Source of the DNA: Emiliania huxleyi CCMP1516
Taxonomy: Eukaryota; Haptophyta; Isochrysidales; Noelaerhabdaceae
Reading direction: 5' to 3'
Assembly: GCF_000372725.1 (NCBI RefSeq)
Contig: NW_005200902.1
Span: 25,180-89,179 of the forward strand
DNA length: 64,000 nucleotides
Both the position numbers and the translations under genes were made by a program. The notes beneath the pieces were generated by a model that saw only the letters and a program-made list of their open reading frames with translations, did not search any database and was not told the origin of the DNA. Shown here piece by piece: positions 41,874 to 51,528 of the stretch (positions within the stretch are counted from its first letter, which is position 1; each line of letters begins with the position of its first letter).

Positions 41874-42240
41874 AGGAAGCCTCGGGGCGAACGCTAGAGC
41901 CTAGAGGGTGCGACCGCTCCCTCTCGTGAGTCTTGTACTTGTCGCGTCGCGCGGGTGTGCTTTTCCGTTTTCGGTGCGGGGTCGTGTGTGTCGGATTTTT
42001 GGGGCCTATGCGCTATGGGGACGACCTGAACCCATGCTAATCCCTATAACTAGTGTACTGTCTACGAGGCGAACAGAACGATTCCCAGTCATTGCTCGCG
42101 CATGGCATCCGGTGCCCGCAGCAGCGCGCCTGACTGCTCCTTCTGCTCTCTCGCTGTGGCGAGAGCCGAGACCGCTTGTGGCTGGGGCTTTCACGGATGG
42201 ATGTTGATTTTAGGCCCATCCTTCGGCCGTCGGAGCGAGA

Positions 42241-43356
42241 TCAGCTCGCGCCCATGGGTTGGCTAGTGCTCTCGCCCGACCCGGGGCAGGAGCCTGACTT
42301 TGACCTCGTGGACGGGAGCAGCCCCAGCGGACCAAAAGGAGAGATCACGTGCAGGTGGGAGGCGTTGAGGCGGTGGTTGAGCACGTCGAGCGCGCTGCGG
42401 GGGATGAGCCGCTGCGAGAGCACGTGGTACAGGAAGCTCTTCTCCGGCTCCGGGTACTTGCCACGCGGGAACCACTCGGGCTTGCGTGTCACCAGGTGGC
42501 GGCACCCGTTGCGCTCGTACTCGGCGTCGGTCGCGTTGAGCGCGCAGCCGCGGTCCCACCGCTCCAGCGCATCGACGTGACGGCGCAGGTGGCCAAAGAA
42601 CTGCCGCCGGTCGGAGAGGATCGTCCGCGTCAGCCCGAACGGTCGCACTCCCGGCTGATGGCGCGGGTAGCGGAGCCAAGACCATTTGCCGGCGTCCCAC
42701 GCGTCGGAGCCGGCCTCGAGCATCGACCTGTAGTCGAGAGGCCAGTAGCGCTGGTCGCCAGTGGTCGTGAGCAGCCGCGCCGTCTCGAAGAACCCTTCTA
42801 TCACCCGGGCGGCGATGTCACGACTGCCCCAGAAGATCCAATCCGAGCGCATGAAGAAGGCTCGGTTGGAGGCGACGGCCGGCTCCCAAGCTGGCAGGAG
42901 ATCGATGGCGACCGGCAGATGCAGGTCGGTGCGAAGCTTGACGACCTGTGCGTACCGCAGAGCGCGGTGCCGTTCGTGCTCCTCCATTGCCCGATACGCC
43001 TGCAGCAGCCGCCAGAACTGGATCAACTGCTTGCGGTGCTCGGCCAGACCGGAGCCGAGGAGTCCCTCCAGGCCTAGCTGCGGATCGGGTGTTTGTTCGC
43101 GCCATCGCAGCCGCGCGCCACCACACGAGCTGGCGGCGTCCGGCGAGCGCAAGCAGGCCGCGGCGCGCTGTGTCTGCAGGCATCTGAGCGACGCGTTGTC
43201 GGAGGAGATGAACATGTCAAAGTGCGGAACGCCGGCGAACAGCGGCTTGCCGTGGGGCGAGACGAACTTCTGCGAGGCAAATTTGTGGAGGTCGCGCAGC
43301 TCCGAGCCGAAGAGCACAGCGACGCGCGCACGATGAGGGGTGGAAGCAGCCTCCAT
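42241..43356 (-). CDS. Glycosyltransferase-like protein, family not assigned
   Basis: 371 aa in one exon, start MEAASTPHRARVAVLFGSEL. Features: FDMFISSDNASLRCLQTQRA, FWRLLQAYRAMEEHERHRAL, YAQVVKLRTDLHLPVAIDLL (a KLRTDL motif like the metal-site region of some algal and plant GT-like proteins), AFFMRSDWIFWGSRDIAARV and SWLRYPRHQPGVRPFGLTRT. A C-terminal CRHLVTRKPEWFPRGKYPEP follows. This overall plan (a nascent Rossmann-like start, then an RTDL motif, then FMRSDWIFWG) suggests a sugar transferase of the secretory pathway, but I see no transmembrane anchor and cannot name the family. GTTGTAAAATTCTCTGC lies about 60 bp upstream (plus sense). Confidence 0.55.
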   Translation of the reverse strand: MEAASTPHRARVAVLFGSELRDLHKFASQKFVSPHGKPLFAGVPHFDMFISSDNASLRCLQTQRAAACLRSPDAASSCGGARLRWREQTPDPQLGLEGLLGSGLAEHRKQLIQFWRLLQAYRAMEEHERHRALRYAQVVKLRTDLHLPVAIDLLPAWEPAVASNRAFFMRSDWIFWGSRDIAARVIEGFFETARLLTTTGDQRYWPLDYRSMLEAGSDAWDAGKWSWLRYPRHQPGVRPFGLTRTILSDRRQFFGHLRRHVDALERWDRGCALNATDAEYERNGCRHLVTRKPEWFPRGKYPEPEKSFLYHVLSQRLIPRSALDVLNHRLNASHLHVISPFGPLGLLPSTRSKSGSCPGSGESTSQPMGAS

Positions 43357-43748
43357 CGATCGACTTCACCGTGCCCCCATGCAGCCCACGCCGCCCGGGA
43401 CGCGCCCGTCGTCGTGCGTTGTAAAATTCTCTGCGCCTGGATCCCACCGTGTTACGAGTAGTGCTGTAACAACGGTTTTCCTTTTGCTTCAAACGTGTGT
43501 TTGTAATGTGCGGATCACAGTAGCCCCGGGACCGGGGGGGGTCGGGCCTCACCCCACACCCGGGACTCACCCCGAGACCCCACCCCGGGACGCGCCGGCT
43601 GCGGGTGAGGCCCCACCCCCGGGGCAGTGAGGGGCAGGGGCGGGGCGGAGCTCCTCAGAGTGAGGCGCCCCGGGTGCCCCCCCACCCCCCCCACCCCGCC
43701 CCCCGGGCACCCGACCCGCCCTCAGCTCTCAGCTCCCCACCACGCAAG

Positions 43749-43900
43749 GTGCAGCGGACCGACCTGGTGGGCAAGCGGATGATGAAGACCTTTGGCGGCC
43801 ATGGCACCTTCGTCGGAGATATCGTCTCTTACGAGACCCGGAGACGGGATGTTACCAGCAGGTCCGACCTAGGAGGACGGCGACAAGGAGGACCTCTCGC
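43749..43900 (+). CDS. Isolated exon with PTM/DIR17-like Tudor motif
   Basis: VQRTDLVGKRMMKTFGGHGT and FVGDIVSYETRRRD match the start of the small Tudor-like domain seen in plant and algal proteins (LVGRRVxKxFPGxGxFxGxVxSY). It follows a CAAG-type acceptor after 200 bases of C/G-rich intron-like sequence. Upstream and downstream exons are not recognised, so the gene is partial or degenerate. Confidence 0.4.
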
Positions 43901-44526
43901 GAGCCTCTGTCCAGGCTGGCGTGCGGCGATTCCAGGCCCAGGCAAAGTGTGATGCGATCCGTCTCGCCGAGGCGCGCTTTTTTGCGTCCGCCTCGGTAGA
44001 TGTTAGAGACTTTGTGCGTTTGGAGCAGTGCGGACTGTCTGTGCAGAGTAGAGTGGGGTCTCACCCGTTTAGTTGATTTGTAGTATTGTTCTGTGTGAGC
44101 GGTGGTGCCGCACAGGCCGCTCTCCCTCGCCTCGGCGGTGTGCGGGTGGTGCGGCGTGGCGCGGGCCGGGGGCGCGCGGTAGGCGTACGGGGCCGCGTTC
44201 GCGTGGCCCGCCCGTGGTGCCCCTGGCTGGGTCGGGCAGCGAGCTACCCCCCCGGGACGGCGCATCGCGAGTGAGGCCCCGGGGTGGGGCAGGTGAGGGA
44301 GGGGGCGGGGACGGCCGGGACCCGGTCGGTGAGCCCCGGGTGAGGCCCGACCCTCCCACGTCCCGCGGGCTACCCCTGGCGAGGTACTTCCAGCCTGCTG
44401 TGGGAACAGCTGACGCAGTCTCGCCGAGGCTCGCCCCAGCAACTCGGCCAGACAAAAACCCCGAGAGGCGTGTGAGTACCTCGCCAGGGCTACCCGGGTA
44501 CCTCCGCGCTAGTGATCCGCACGTAA
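43901..44526. other. Intergenic region
   Basis: Nothing is supported. Very GC-rich with C-run and GGGGC motifs. Open frames on both strands here are compositional. Confidence 0.4.
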
Positions 44527-45729
44527 ATGGCCGCGCACCGCATGGGCGCCCGGGTCGCGGGCCTCTCACCAGCGCAGCTGTGCGCCATCATCGAGGCGCA
44601 GGCGGGCGCGAGCGACGCCGCGCTGCGCGTGGCGGAGGAGCACACCGCTCGGCTCGTAGAGCAGCCCGAGTCGGTGCTCTCCGTCCTCCTCTCGCCGGAC
44701 CTCGCCCCGCACATCCTCGCCCAGCTGCCGACCAAGGAGCACGCCGCCAAGGGGACGTGCCGCGCGTGGCGCCGCGGCTGGAAGGAGACGCTTGCGAGGC
44801 GCGAGAGGCCGCGACGCTTGCTCGTGTTTGGCGGCGTTAACAATGGCGGCAACAATGGTGGCGAAGAGATTGTCAACTCGATGGAGCGGTACGACCCGGC
44901 CGCGAACGGGTGGGAGGTGGAGGCTGTTGCGCCGATGCCGACGGCACGAAAATTTGTCGGCTCGGCGATGCTCGATGGCAAATTGTACCACGTGGGCGGC
45001 GATGGGGTCGACCACAGATCTTCCAGCTCGGTGGAGCGGTACGACTTGGCTACGAAAGCGTGGGAGGCTGTGGCGCCATTGGCGACGGCGCGGCAGGGTC
45101 ACGGCGTAGGGGTGCTCGGTGGCAAGCTGTACGCGGTGGGCGGGCAAAGCGTCGGCGTCTCTCTCAGCTCGGTCGAGCGGTACGACCCGGCGGTGGATGT
45201 GTGGGAGGCTGTGGCGCCGATGGCGTCGGAGCGAGACAACTGCGGCGTGGCGGTGCTGGACGGCAGTTTGTATGCCGTGGGCGGGTACAGCAACGGCGGC
45301 GGCGGCGCCACCAGCTCGGTGGAGCGGTACGACCCTGCGACGAACGCGTGGGAGGCGGTGGCGCCGTTGACGACGGCACGATGCATTCATGCTGTCGCGG
45401 TGCTCGACGGCAAGCTGTACGCTGCTGGCGGGTACTCCGAAGGAGCAGACTACCTCAGCTCGGTCGAGCGGTACGACCCAGCAGCGAACGCGTGGGTGGC
45501 AGTGGCGCCGATGGCGAGTGCGCGGTGCTCTGTCAGCATGGCGGTACTCGACGGCAAGCTGTTCGCTGTTGGCGGTGAGAAGGAGGAGGTGGACGAAGAC
45601 GAGGACGACGATGCCGGCTACTTCCGCCTGGTGGAGCGTTACGACCCGGCGTTGGATGCATGGGAGGCGGTGGCGCCGATGGGGACGGCGCGGTGCTTCC
45701 ATGGCATTGCTGTTCTGGAAGTCGATTGA
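44527..45729 (+). CDS. F-box/kelch-repeat protein
   Basis: 400 aa, no introns. An N-terminal helical region is followed by an F-box-like segment (SVLSVLLSPDLAPHILAQLP, TKEHAAKGTCRAWRRGWK). Then six kelch blades, each with the pattern (S)SVERYDPAxxAWEAVAPMxTAR...VAVLDGKLYAVGG, starting at about residues 97, 155, 205, 253, 304 and 352. Kelch propellers bind protein partners; with an F-box this suggests an SCF substrate receptor. The repeats are unusually alike at DNA level (GGAGCGGTACGACCC recurs in each), consistent with recent repeat expansion or gene conversion. A single-repeat scrap lies at 41775-41873. Confidence 0.8.
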   Translation: MAAHRMGARVAGLSPAQLCAIIEAQAGASDAALRVAEEHTARLVEQPESVLSVLLSPDLAPHILAQLPTKEHAAKGTCRAWRRGWKETLARRERPRRLLVFGGVNNGGNNGGEEIVNSMERYDPAANGWEVEAVAPMPTARKFVGSAMLDGKLYHVGGDGVDHRSSSSVERYDLATKAWEAVAPLATARQGHGVGVLGGKLYAVGGQSVGVSLSSVERYDPAVDVWEAVAPMASERDNCGVAVLDGSLYAVGGYSNGGGGATSSVERYDPATNAWEAVAPLTTARCIHAVAVLDGKLYAAGGYSEGADYLSSVERYDPAANAWVAVAPMASARCSVSMAVLDGKLFAVGGEKEEVDEDEDDDAGYFRLVERYDPALDAWEAVAPMGTARCFHGIAVLEVD

Positions 45730-45789
45730 AGAGACCTTGCTCCACGCTCGCACTCGCCCCCCCCTCCCTGTTCTGACCCCGATTTAGCC

Positions 45790-45803
45790 AAAAAAATTCT
45801 TTT
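45790..45803 (+). promoter_or_regulatory. AAAAAATTCTTTTG motif upstream of the 45852 gene
   Basis: About 50 bp before the ATG at 45852, between the kelch stop and this start. Best plus-strand example of the shared motif. Confidence 0.4.
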
Positions 45804-45851
45804 GTGTCGCTCTTCTCCTCCCGTCGCCTTTGAAAACGGCGAAACGGGGCC

Positions 45852-46859
45852 ATGTCCGACTCCGAGGCTTCCATGCCGGGCCTGGAGCCGTTCCACGTGC
45901 GTCAGATCCGGATGGTCGAGCGCGTCCTCGGCCAGAAGGTGTCGCCACGCGACCACGCGATGATTGATTGTCTCGCGGAGCGCATGGAGAGGTACGGTTG
46001 GCACTCCGTCAGCATCAACCCGGTGCCGCTTGGGTATCAGTACATCATCCAGGCCAAGTCTGAGAAGAGGCGGGAGGATGAGGCCAGGCAGCAGGCCGCG
46101 CAGGACGCTGCGCAGCCTCAGCCTACCGCCACTTTCGCCGCACCGCCCGTGGCACCGCCTGCCGCCGCTGCCGCTCCGGCCGCAGCATCGCAGGCACACT
46201 CGCAGCACCAACAGGCGCAGCAACCCCGGCCCAACGAGTCGCCCGAGGGGTGGACGAGGGTCGGGAAGGGCGGCAAGCCGGACAGGTTCACCATGAAGAA
46301 CTTCGGCCGCAACCCGCCAAAGTCGGGCAAGCGGAAGCAGGAACACCGCAAGCCCGCACCCAAGGGAGGTGGACCCCCACCCCCTTCTCCCAAGGTGGTG
46401 GACAAGAACAGGCTAAGCGCATTGGGCGCTGGCCCTTCTGGCACCAGCGGGAGCCACGAGCGCGCACCGCCGCGCTCTCCCTCCCCCACCTCGCCGCCTG
46501 CCAAATCGCCGCGGCCGTCTGCGCCTGCTTCCGGGTATGACTCCGAGCTCGAATTTTCCGACGCTGAGGCGCGGGATAGGGTGGCAGGGGTTGTGCACGA
46601 CGCAGTGCAGCAGGCTGTGATGCAATATGGCTATGACGACGAGCTCTACCAGGCATGGAGGGACGGCAAGATAGGCGAAAAGGACTTGCCGGAGGAGGTG
46701 ATGGCTATGACTTTGGACCTTTGCGAGAGGTGGCGAGCGGAGCAAGCGCGGTGTAGGCGCGCCCACGCGGCGCAGCGGCTCTCCCGCGACCATAGCCCCT
46801 CCCGCAGCCGCAGCCGTAGCCACAGCCCCAACTCTTGCTGCTCTTCTAGTGTCGGGTAG
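45852..46859 (+). CDS. Unknown low-complexity protein with SR-like tail
   Basis: 335 aa, single exon. The first 70 residues are ordinary (HVRQIRMVERVLGQKVSPRD, HAMIDCLAERMERYGWHSVS, INPVPLGYQYIIQAKSEKRR) and may form a small folded domain. After that come Ala/Pro/Gln-rich linkers, a GWTRVGKGGKPDRFTMKNFG stretch, basic and Pro-rich blocks, then a helical part (VAGVVHDAVQQAVMQYGYDD, ELYQAWRDGKIGEKDLPEEV). A Ser/Arg tail (RDHSPSRSRSRSHSPNS) closes it. SR tails are typical of RNA-processing factors, but I see no RRM. The family is not recognised. The start is well supported by the upstream motif and the normal composition of the first domain. Confidence 0.6.
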   Translation: MSDSEASMPGLEPFHVRQIRMVERVLGQKVSPRDHAMIDCLAERMERYGWHSVSINPVPLGYQYIIQAKSEKRREDEARQQAAQDAAQPQPTATFAAPPVAPPAAAAAPAAASQAHSQHQQAQQPRPNESPEGWTRVGKGGKPDRFTMKNFGRNPPKSGKRKQEHRKPAPKGGGPPPPSPKVVDKNRLSALGAGPSGTSGSHERAPPRSPSPTSPPAKSPRPSAPASGYDSELEFSDAEARDRVAGVVHDAVQQAVMQYGYDDELYQAWRDGKIGEKDLPEEVMAMTLDLCERWRAEQARCRRAHAAQRLSRDHSPSRSRSRSHSPNSCCSSSVG

Positions 46860-47096
46860 TGACCACAGGGGGTGAGGGGACGGATTGAAGATCCCTCACA
46901 CCAAGATCGTGCAGGGCGGGGACACATGTCCCTAAATCCCATCTCGTCTCAGAGTTTGACCGTTTTTATTTATTCCTCCCGTTGCCAGAAAGGTGCCCCT
47001 GTCTCGAGGCCCCTGTGGCCTGTGGAGCTCCGTCGCCCCTTTGAGCTCCCACGCACGGACAGACGAGAGGACGAGGACGGACGCAAGTAGCAACAA

Positions 47097-47834
47097 ATGG
47101 CGCCTCTCGTCCCACGCCTGCTTTGCGTCGCCCTCTTCGCGGCGGCCGGGAACGCCGCCGGGCAGAGATCCAAGTGCAAAAAGCGCGATATGGCAGGTTC
47201 GCTAGAAGACTGCAAGACTATTGTTCTTGACTTCGACAAGCTCAGCAAACCAGAGGTGCACAAAATCGTGGCGCTCGTCGGCTCTGAGAGCAACCTCCGG
47301 TTTCTGTCGCTTCGTGACAACGGAATCGACGAGGCGGACGCGCTAGCCCTGGCCGAGGCCCTCAAGCACAACCGCAATCTGTACTCGCTGCGCTACCGAG
47401 AGAACCCGCTTGGGGCGGCGGTGGTTGCCGCCATCGCCTCGCATCCGGCGCTCACGGACCTGGACGTGCGCGGAACGAAAATCGGAGACGAGGGCGCGGC
47501 GAGCCTTGCGCAACTGCTCTCGAGCAGTGCGGTGCTGACAGGTCTGCAGCTGCGTTCCGCCTCCATCGGCGAGAGCGGCGCCGTCGCGCTCGCGCGCTCG
47601 CTCACGCACCACCCGGCGCTCGCGCTCCTCGACCTCGGCAACAACGCGGTGGGGGACGCGGGCGCGGTGGCGCTGGCGGAGGCGCTGCAGACGAACCGAG
47701 TCCTCGAGAAGCTCGAGATTCAGAGTCCCTCCGTGACGAGCAGCGGGTGGAAGGCGCTCGACGACGCGATGGACATCAACGCCGTTGTGTCGGTCATCGG
47801 CTACCGAGGCGGAGGCCGGAAGCTGGAGCTGTGA
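47097..47834 (+). CDS. Secreted or lumenal leucine-rich-repeat protein
   Basis: 245 aa, no intron. Signal peptide MAPLVPRLLCVALFAAAGNA is followed by a Cys/Lys-rich short spacer (GQRSKCKKRDMAG). Six to seven ribonuclease-inhibitor-type LRRs follow (LRFLSLRDNGIDEADALALA, EALKHNRNLYSLRYRENPLG, LTDLDVRGTKIGDEGAASLA, ALLDLGNNAVGDAGAVALAE), then a short C-terminal cap. Such solenoids bind proteins; no enzymatic part is present. The ATG at 47097 matches the leader start. Confidence 0.75.
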   Translation: MAPLVPRLLCVALFAAAGNAAGQRSKCKKRDMAGSLEDCKTIVLDFDKLSKPEVHKIVALVGSESNLRFLSLRDNGIDEADALALAEALKHNRNLYSLRYRENPLGAAVVAAIASHPALTDLDVRGTKIGDEGAASLAQLLSSSAVLTGLQLRSASIGESGAVALARSLTHHPALALLDLGNNAVGDAGAVALAEALQTNRVLEKLEIQSPSVTSSGWKALDDAMDINAVVSVIGYRGGGRKLEL

Positions 47835-47991
47835 CTGTGAGTGAGACGGCACACTGTTGGCGCGGAACGCGCGCCCGGCTTGGCGGTTTGCCCAGCAGCG
47901 CGGGGGTTCGCGGCCTGCTCACCATGTCGCAGATACGCGAGTGGTGCAGGCTACAGCGGTCGGCAGCAGCAGTAGCGGCTACCGTCGTACG

Positions 47992-50900
47992 ATGGAGCCG
48001 GGGTATTACGTAGTGTACACCGTACACGCTGGCCATGACATGCCAGCCGATGCTGAAGCCGCGGTGCCCTGCACAACCAAAGTCCAAATCCGGGTAGGGA
48101 AGCTCGGGCCCAAGTGCCCGACCCAACCATCGATGCCGCCCGTGGCCCCCATCGAGATGCTCGCCGACGTCACCGACGGCACTTACGAAGAGGGCGCTCG
48201 GCCGCCGGTCTTCCTTCAGCCTGCGCGGAGCGCGCCGTCCGACTCGCCGCCCGACTCGCCGTCGGACGACGCCGAGGAATCTGGAAAGCTTCCAGCGATG
48301 ATTGTGGAGAGCGAGGCGGATACGTTCGGCGGGACGCGGCACCTCTGGACGGACGGCGTCTGGCGACCCGACGGGACGGAACCGCACGACGCGGAGCACG
48401 TGGTCTTTGCCAACGGCACGCAATACCCAGTCTACCTCACCGTCAGCCCAAAGGACGGAAAGTACCACCCGCTCAAGGAGGAGAGCGACGAGGAGAAGCT
48501 GGCACGGCACGGCCCCGTCGAGTCGGTCGGCGTCGTCTTCGCCTTCCCTCCGCTCGGCTGGCAGCGCATCAACATTGGGCGCCCGCTGTACGAGGCGCGA
48601 CACGCTCTCCCTCCCCTCTCCCAAAGCATGTCCCTGACACGTCCATGACACGGGGTCCCTGACACGTGCCCGCAGGCGCATCCCGTCTTTCGCGCCGCGA
48701 TCGACGAGGTGAGCGGCTGCACCGAGCCGCTGCTGCCGCAGCCGCTGCTGCAGGTGCTTTACCCGGACGAGATCGACGAGCCGATGTACGCCGAGGTCAT
48801 CGAGCAGCCGCGGCGCTCTTCCACCGGTGTCGTGTCCTGTCTTGACTCCGATGTCTTGTCTCTGTAGGCCATCCAGCAGCCGCAGTGCGCCTCCTCCTCC
48901 CCCTCTCCCGCCCGCGAGCAGGACACGGACGTGGCACGGACGTGTGCATGCACGTAGGTACGCCCTCCTCTCCCTCTTTGCGCTCGAGTGCGGCCTCTGC
49001 TGCGTCGGGCCGCCTGCCGGGCCGCGGCACGCCCACGACACGTCCACGACACGTCCCCCGTAGGTACGCGCTGGGGCGGCTCTGGGCCGCCTGCGAGCCC
49101 GGCGCTAAGTATTGCACGCCGTGCGCCGTCGTCGGCCACGCCGTTCGGAGCGTCCGTCGCGCAGCAGAAGAGACAGCTGTCCCTCCACCAGACGAGCCTG
49201 TGTCCAGGCCACTCGCTCGGGGGGAGTGATGACAATAAGAAGGAGAAGGAGACGGAGACGGGTAGCCACACTGTGCTCAGGCCACTCGCTCGGCGAGTAC
49301 GTCGCCGCCGTCTTCTCGGGCGCGCTGGACTGCGCCACGGCGGCCGCTCTCGTGTGCGAGCGCGGCCGGCTGATCGCCAGGCTCGCACAGCCCTCTGCAC
49401 GACATTGAGACAACAATGGTGCGATCGTAGGCGCGGCCGGCTGATCGCCAGGCTCGCACAGCCCTCTGCACGACATTGAGACACCAATGGTGCGATCGTA
49501 GGCGCGGCCGGCTGATGGCGGAGAGCCCGTCGCGAGGTGCGATGATGTCTGTGCGCGCGTCTCCAGAGGCGGCGAGGCGCGCTGTACACGAGGCCGGCGT
49601 GGCGGGGCGGGCGGCCGTCGCTTGCTTGAACGGGCCTACGTCGGTCGGTTGTTGTGGCGAGTACGGCCGCCGGCTACACGCCTTCCTGCTCATGCGGCCC
49701 GCCCCTGCCGGCTGTTAGGTCGTGATCTCCGGCGAGTGGGCCGCCATCTCCGCGGCGGTGAAGCGGCTGCCTCCGGGCACCAAGGTGAGTCGCGCTGCGG
49801 CGACACACGCCCCACTCTGACTGGTCCTCCTTCTGCATGGTTGCCTCTTTTCCACTAAAGGTGACTCGCGTCGCGGCGACGCACGCCGACCACTCCCCTG
49901 CGATGGCGCAGCTCGCGCCGGCACTCGCGGCCCGGGCGGCGGAGCTCTACCGGCGGCACAGGCCGCGTTTGGCCGAGCTGTGCCCCGTGAGGAGATTACC
50001 CGAGATTACCCGAGATTACCCGAGATTACCCGAGCTGTGCCCCGCGAGGCGTCCCACCCGCACAAGGTCGGCCTGACTCGTGACACGAGTCGCTGCAGGC
50101 CGCGCCGGCCGAGCTGCCCGTGGGTCTCGTCGGTGACGGGCGACGTGGTGAGCGAGGAGGAGGCGGCGGACCCCGCCTACTGGGCCAAGCACCTCACCGC
50201 CCCCGTCGACTACATAAGCGCCGCCCCGCGCGCTGCTGCGGTTGTTGCTCGCGAGGCCCGCGACGCAGCCTTTAGAGGACGCGAGACTAGGCGCCGTCCG
50301 CTCGCTGCTGCGCGTCTGCTCCGCGCGTGAGAAGGCGCCGCCGTCGCGCGTGAGAAGTGATGACTTAGTGCTTCACTGTTGTGTGCGCATGAGAGGTTAC
50401 TCATGCTCAAGGAGTGACTCCTTGTTGTGTGGGCAAGGCGCCGACGTCGCGTTTCGAGCGCAGCCGAGCGGTGGTTGTGGTTGAGATGGGGGAGGGGATG
50501 CTCACGCGTTTCGGCGAGACCCAGCCGAGATCTAGCCGAGATCTAGCCGAGATCCAGCCGAGAGACAGCGGAGAGACAGCGGAGAGACAGCTCACTCGCT
50601 TCGGCGATCGCCCTCCTCGAGGCTAGCTCTCTCCCCCAAGACATTTCCCAGACACTTCCCTTCGGAGGGACCACCCGCGTCGAGGGCACCTCTTGCCCCC
50701 TTCAGGCGACACTTCCCAGACACCTCGAAGACACCGCTCGCCCCCCTGCACATTTCCCTTAGGAGGGATCCGCGTCGAAGACACCTCTTGCCCCTCTGCA
50801 GGCGAGGCCATCCTGGAGAGCTGTCGCGCACACGAGTCGGAGGAGCCGCCGGAGGGCTTCGCGAGCGGACCTGTCCCAGACATGTCCACGACACGCCGCT

Positions 50901-51210
50901 CGCATCTCTCGCAGGAGCCGCCGGAGGGCCTCGCGAACGTTCGGTTCGCGCAGACGCTCTCAAAGGCAGCGCCGAGCCCGAATCACAAAAGAAAGCGTTG
51001 AGGGAGAGCTAAGGCTGCCACGACAATCCAAAGGCGGACGCCGCCGAGTCCGCCGCCGAGTATTGCGCGCGCGTCGAGGCCCGCATCGAGGAGCTGATGG
51101 AGCCGGTGCGGCGCGAGCGGCTGACGCGTTTCCTCCTCGAGCCCGACTCGGTGGACGAGGCGGAGGTCGAGCTCGCGTGCGCTGAGCCGGTCCAGCTCCC
51201 GTCGAGCTGA
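47992..51210 (+). CDS. PKS-type acyltransferase domain protein with novel N-terminal region
   Basis: AT domains load malonyl or related acyl groups onto acyl carrier proteins. Here the AT appears alone, behind about 150 residues I do not recognise (MEPGYYVVYTVHAGHDMPAD; TFGGTRHLWTDGVWRPDGTE; NGTQYPVYLTVSPKDGKYHP). The AT starts at VGVVFAFPPLGWQRINIGRP (family FPGQGSQ...MGR), then LYEAHPVFRAAIDEVSG and ARYALGRLWAACE. The active-site exon is CSGHSLGEYVAAVFSGALD (Ser of GHSxG), then CERGRLMAESPSRGAMMSV, ACLNGPTSVVISGEWAAISA, and VAATHADHSPAMAQLAPALA (His motif HxxHS). SSVTGDVVSEEEAADPAYWA and HLTAPVDY follow. It ends with VEARIEELMEPVRRERLTRF and a stop at 51210. About ten introns, many with exon copies at their ends. 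The ATG at 47857 is an alternative start. Confidence 0.7.
49360..49501 (+). repeat. Two tandem 71-bp units forming one intron
   Basis: Units at 49360-49430 and 49431-49501 are almost identical. Each begins GCGCGGCCGGCTGAT, the same bases that start the following exon at 49502, and each ends GATCGTAG. A GC-AG intron 49360-49501 gives ERGRLMAESP across the junction. Confidence 0.9.
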
Positions 51211-51528
51211 GTCGGAGAGTGGAGCTCAGGGCTGTGCTTCCAGACGAGCCTCTGCCCACCTCACGACGGCTACGCGGGGGCTCTAGCCGCAGGGCTGCAC
51301 ACTCTTTTTCTCTCCGCTCCCGCGGGTCCCCTCAGCCTCACCGCTCACGCGCACGCCCCCGCCCGCGCCCGCGCGCCCCGGCTCCTCTCGCTCGGGATTC
51401 GTTTGAGGAGTCGGGTGCGGACACTTCTCTGGGCCGGGGTTGACCATAATTTATGTTTGAAGAAACCTCGCCTAAACTCTCACTCTCTGTCCGTCTCGCC
51501 TCTTGCCTCAGCATCTCTCTCAACTCTC

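Noticed and set aside
44073-44840. 255-residue Arg/Gly-rich ORF upstream of the kelch gene
   Set aside because: Overlaps the kelch start in another frame, low complexity, no intron or domain evidence.
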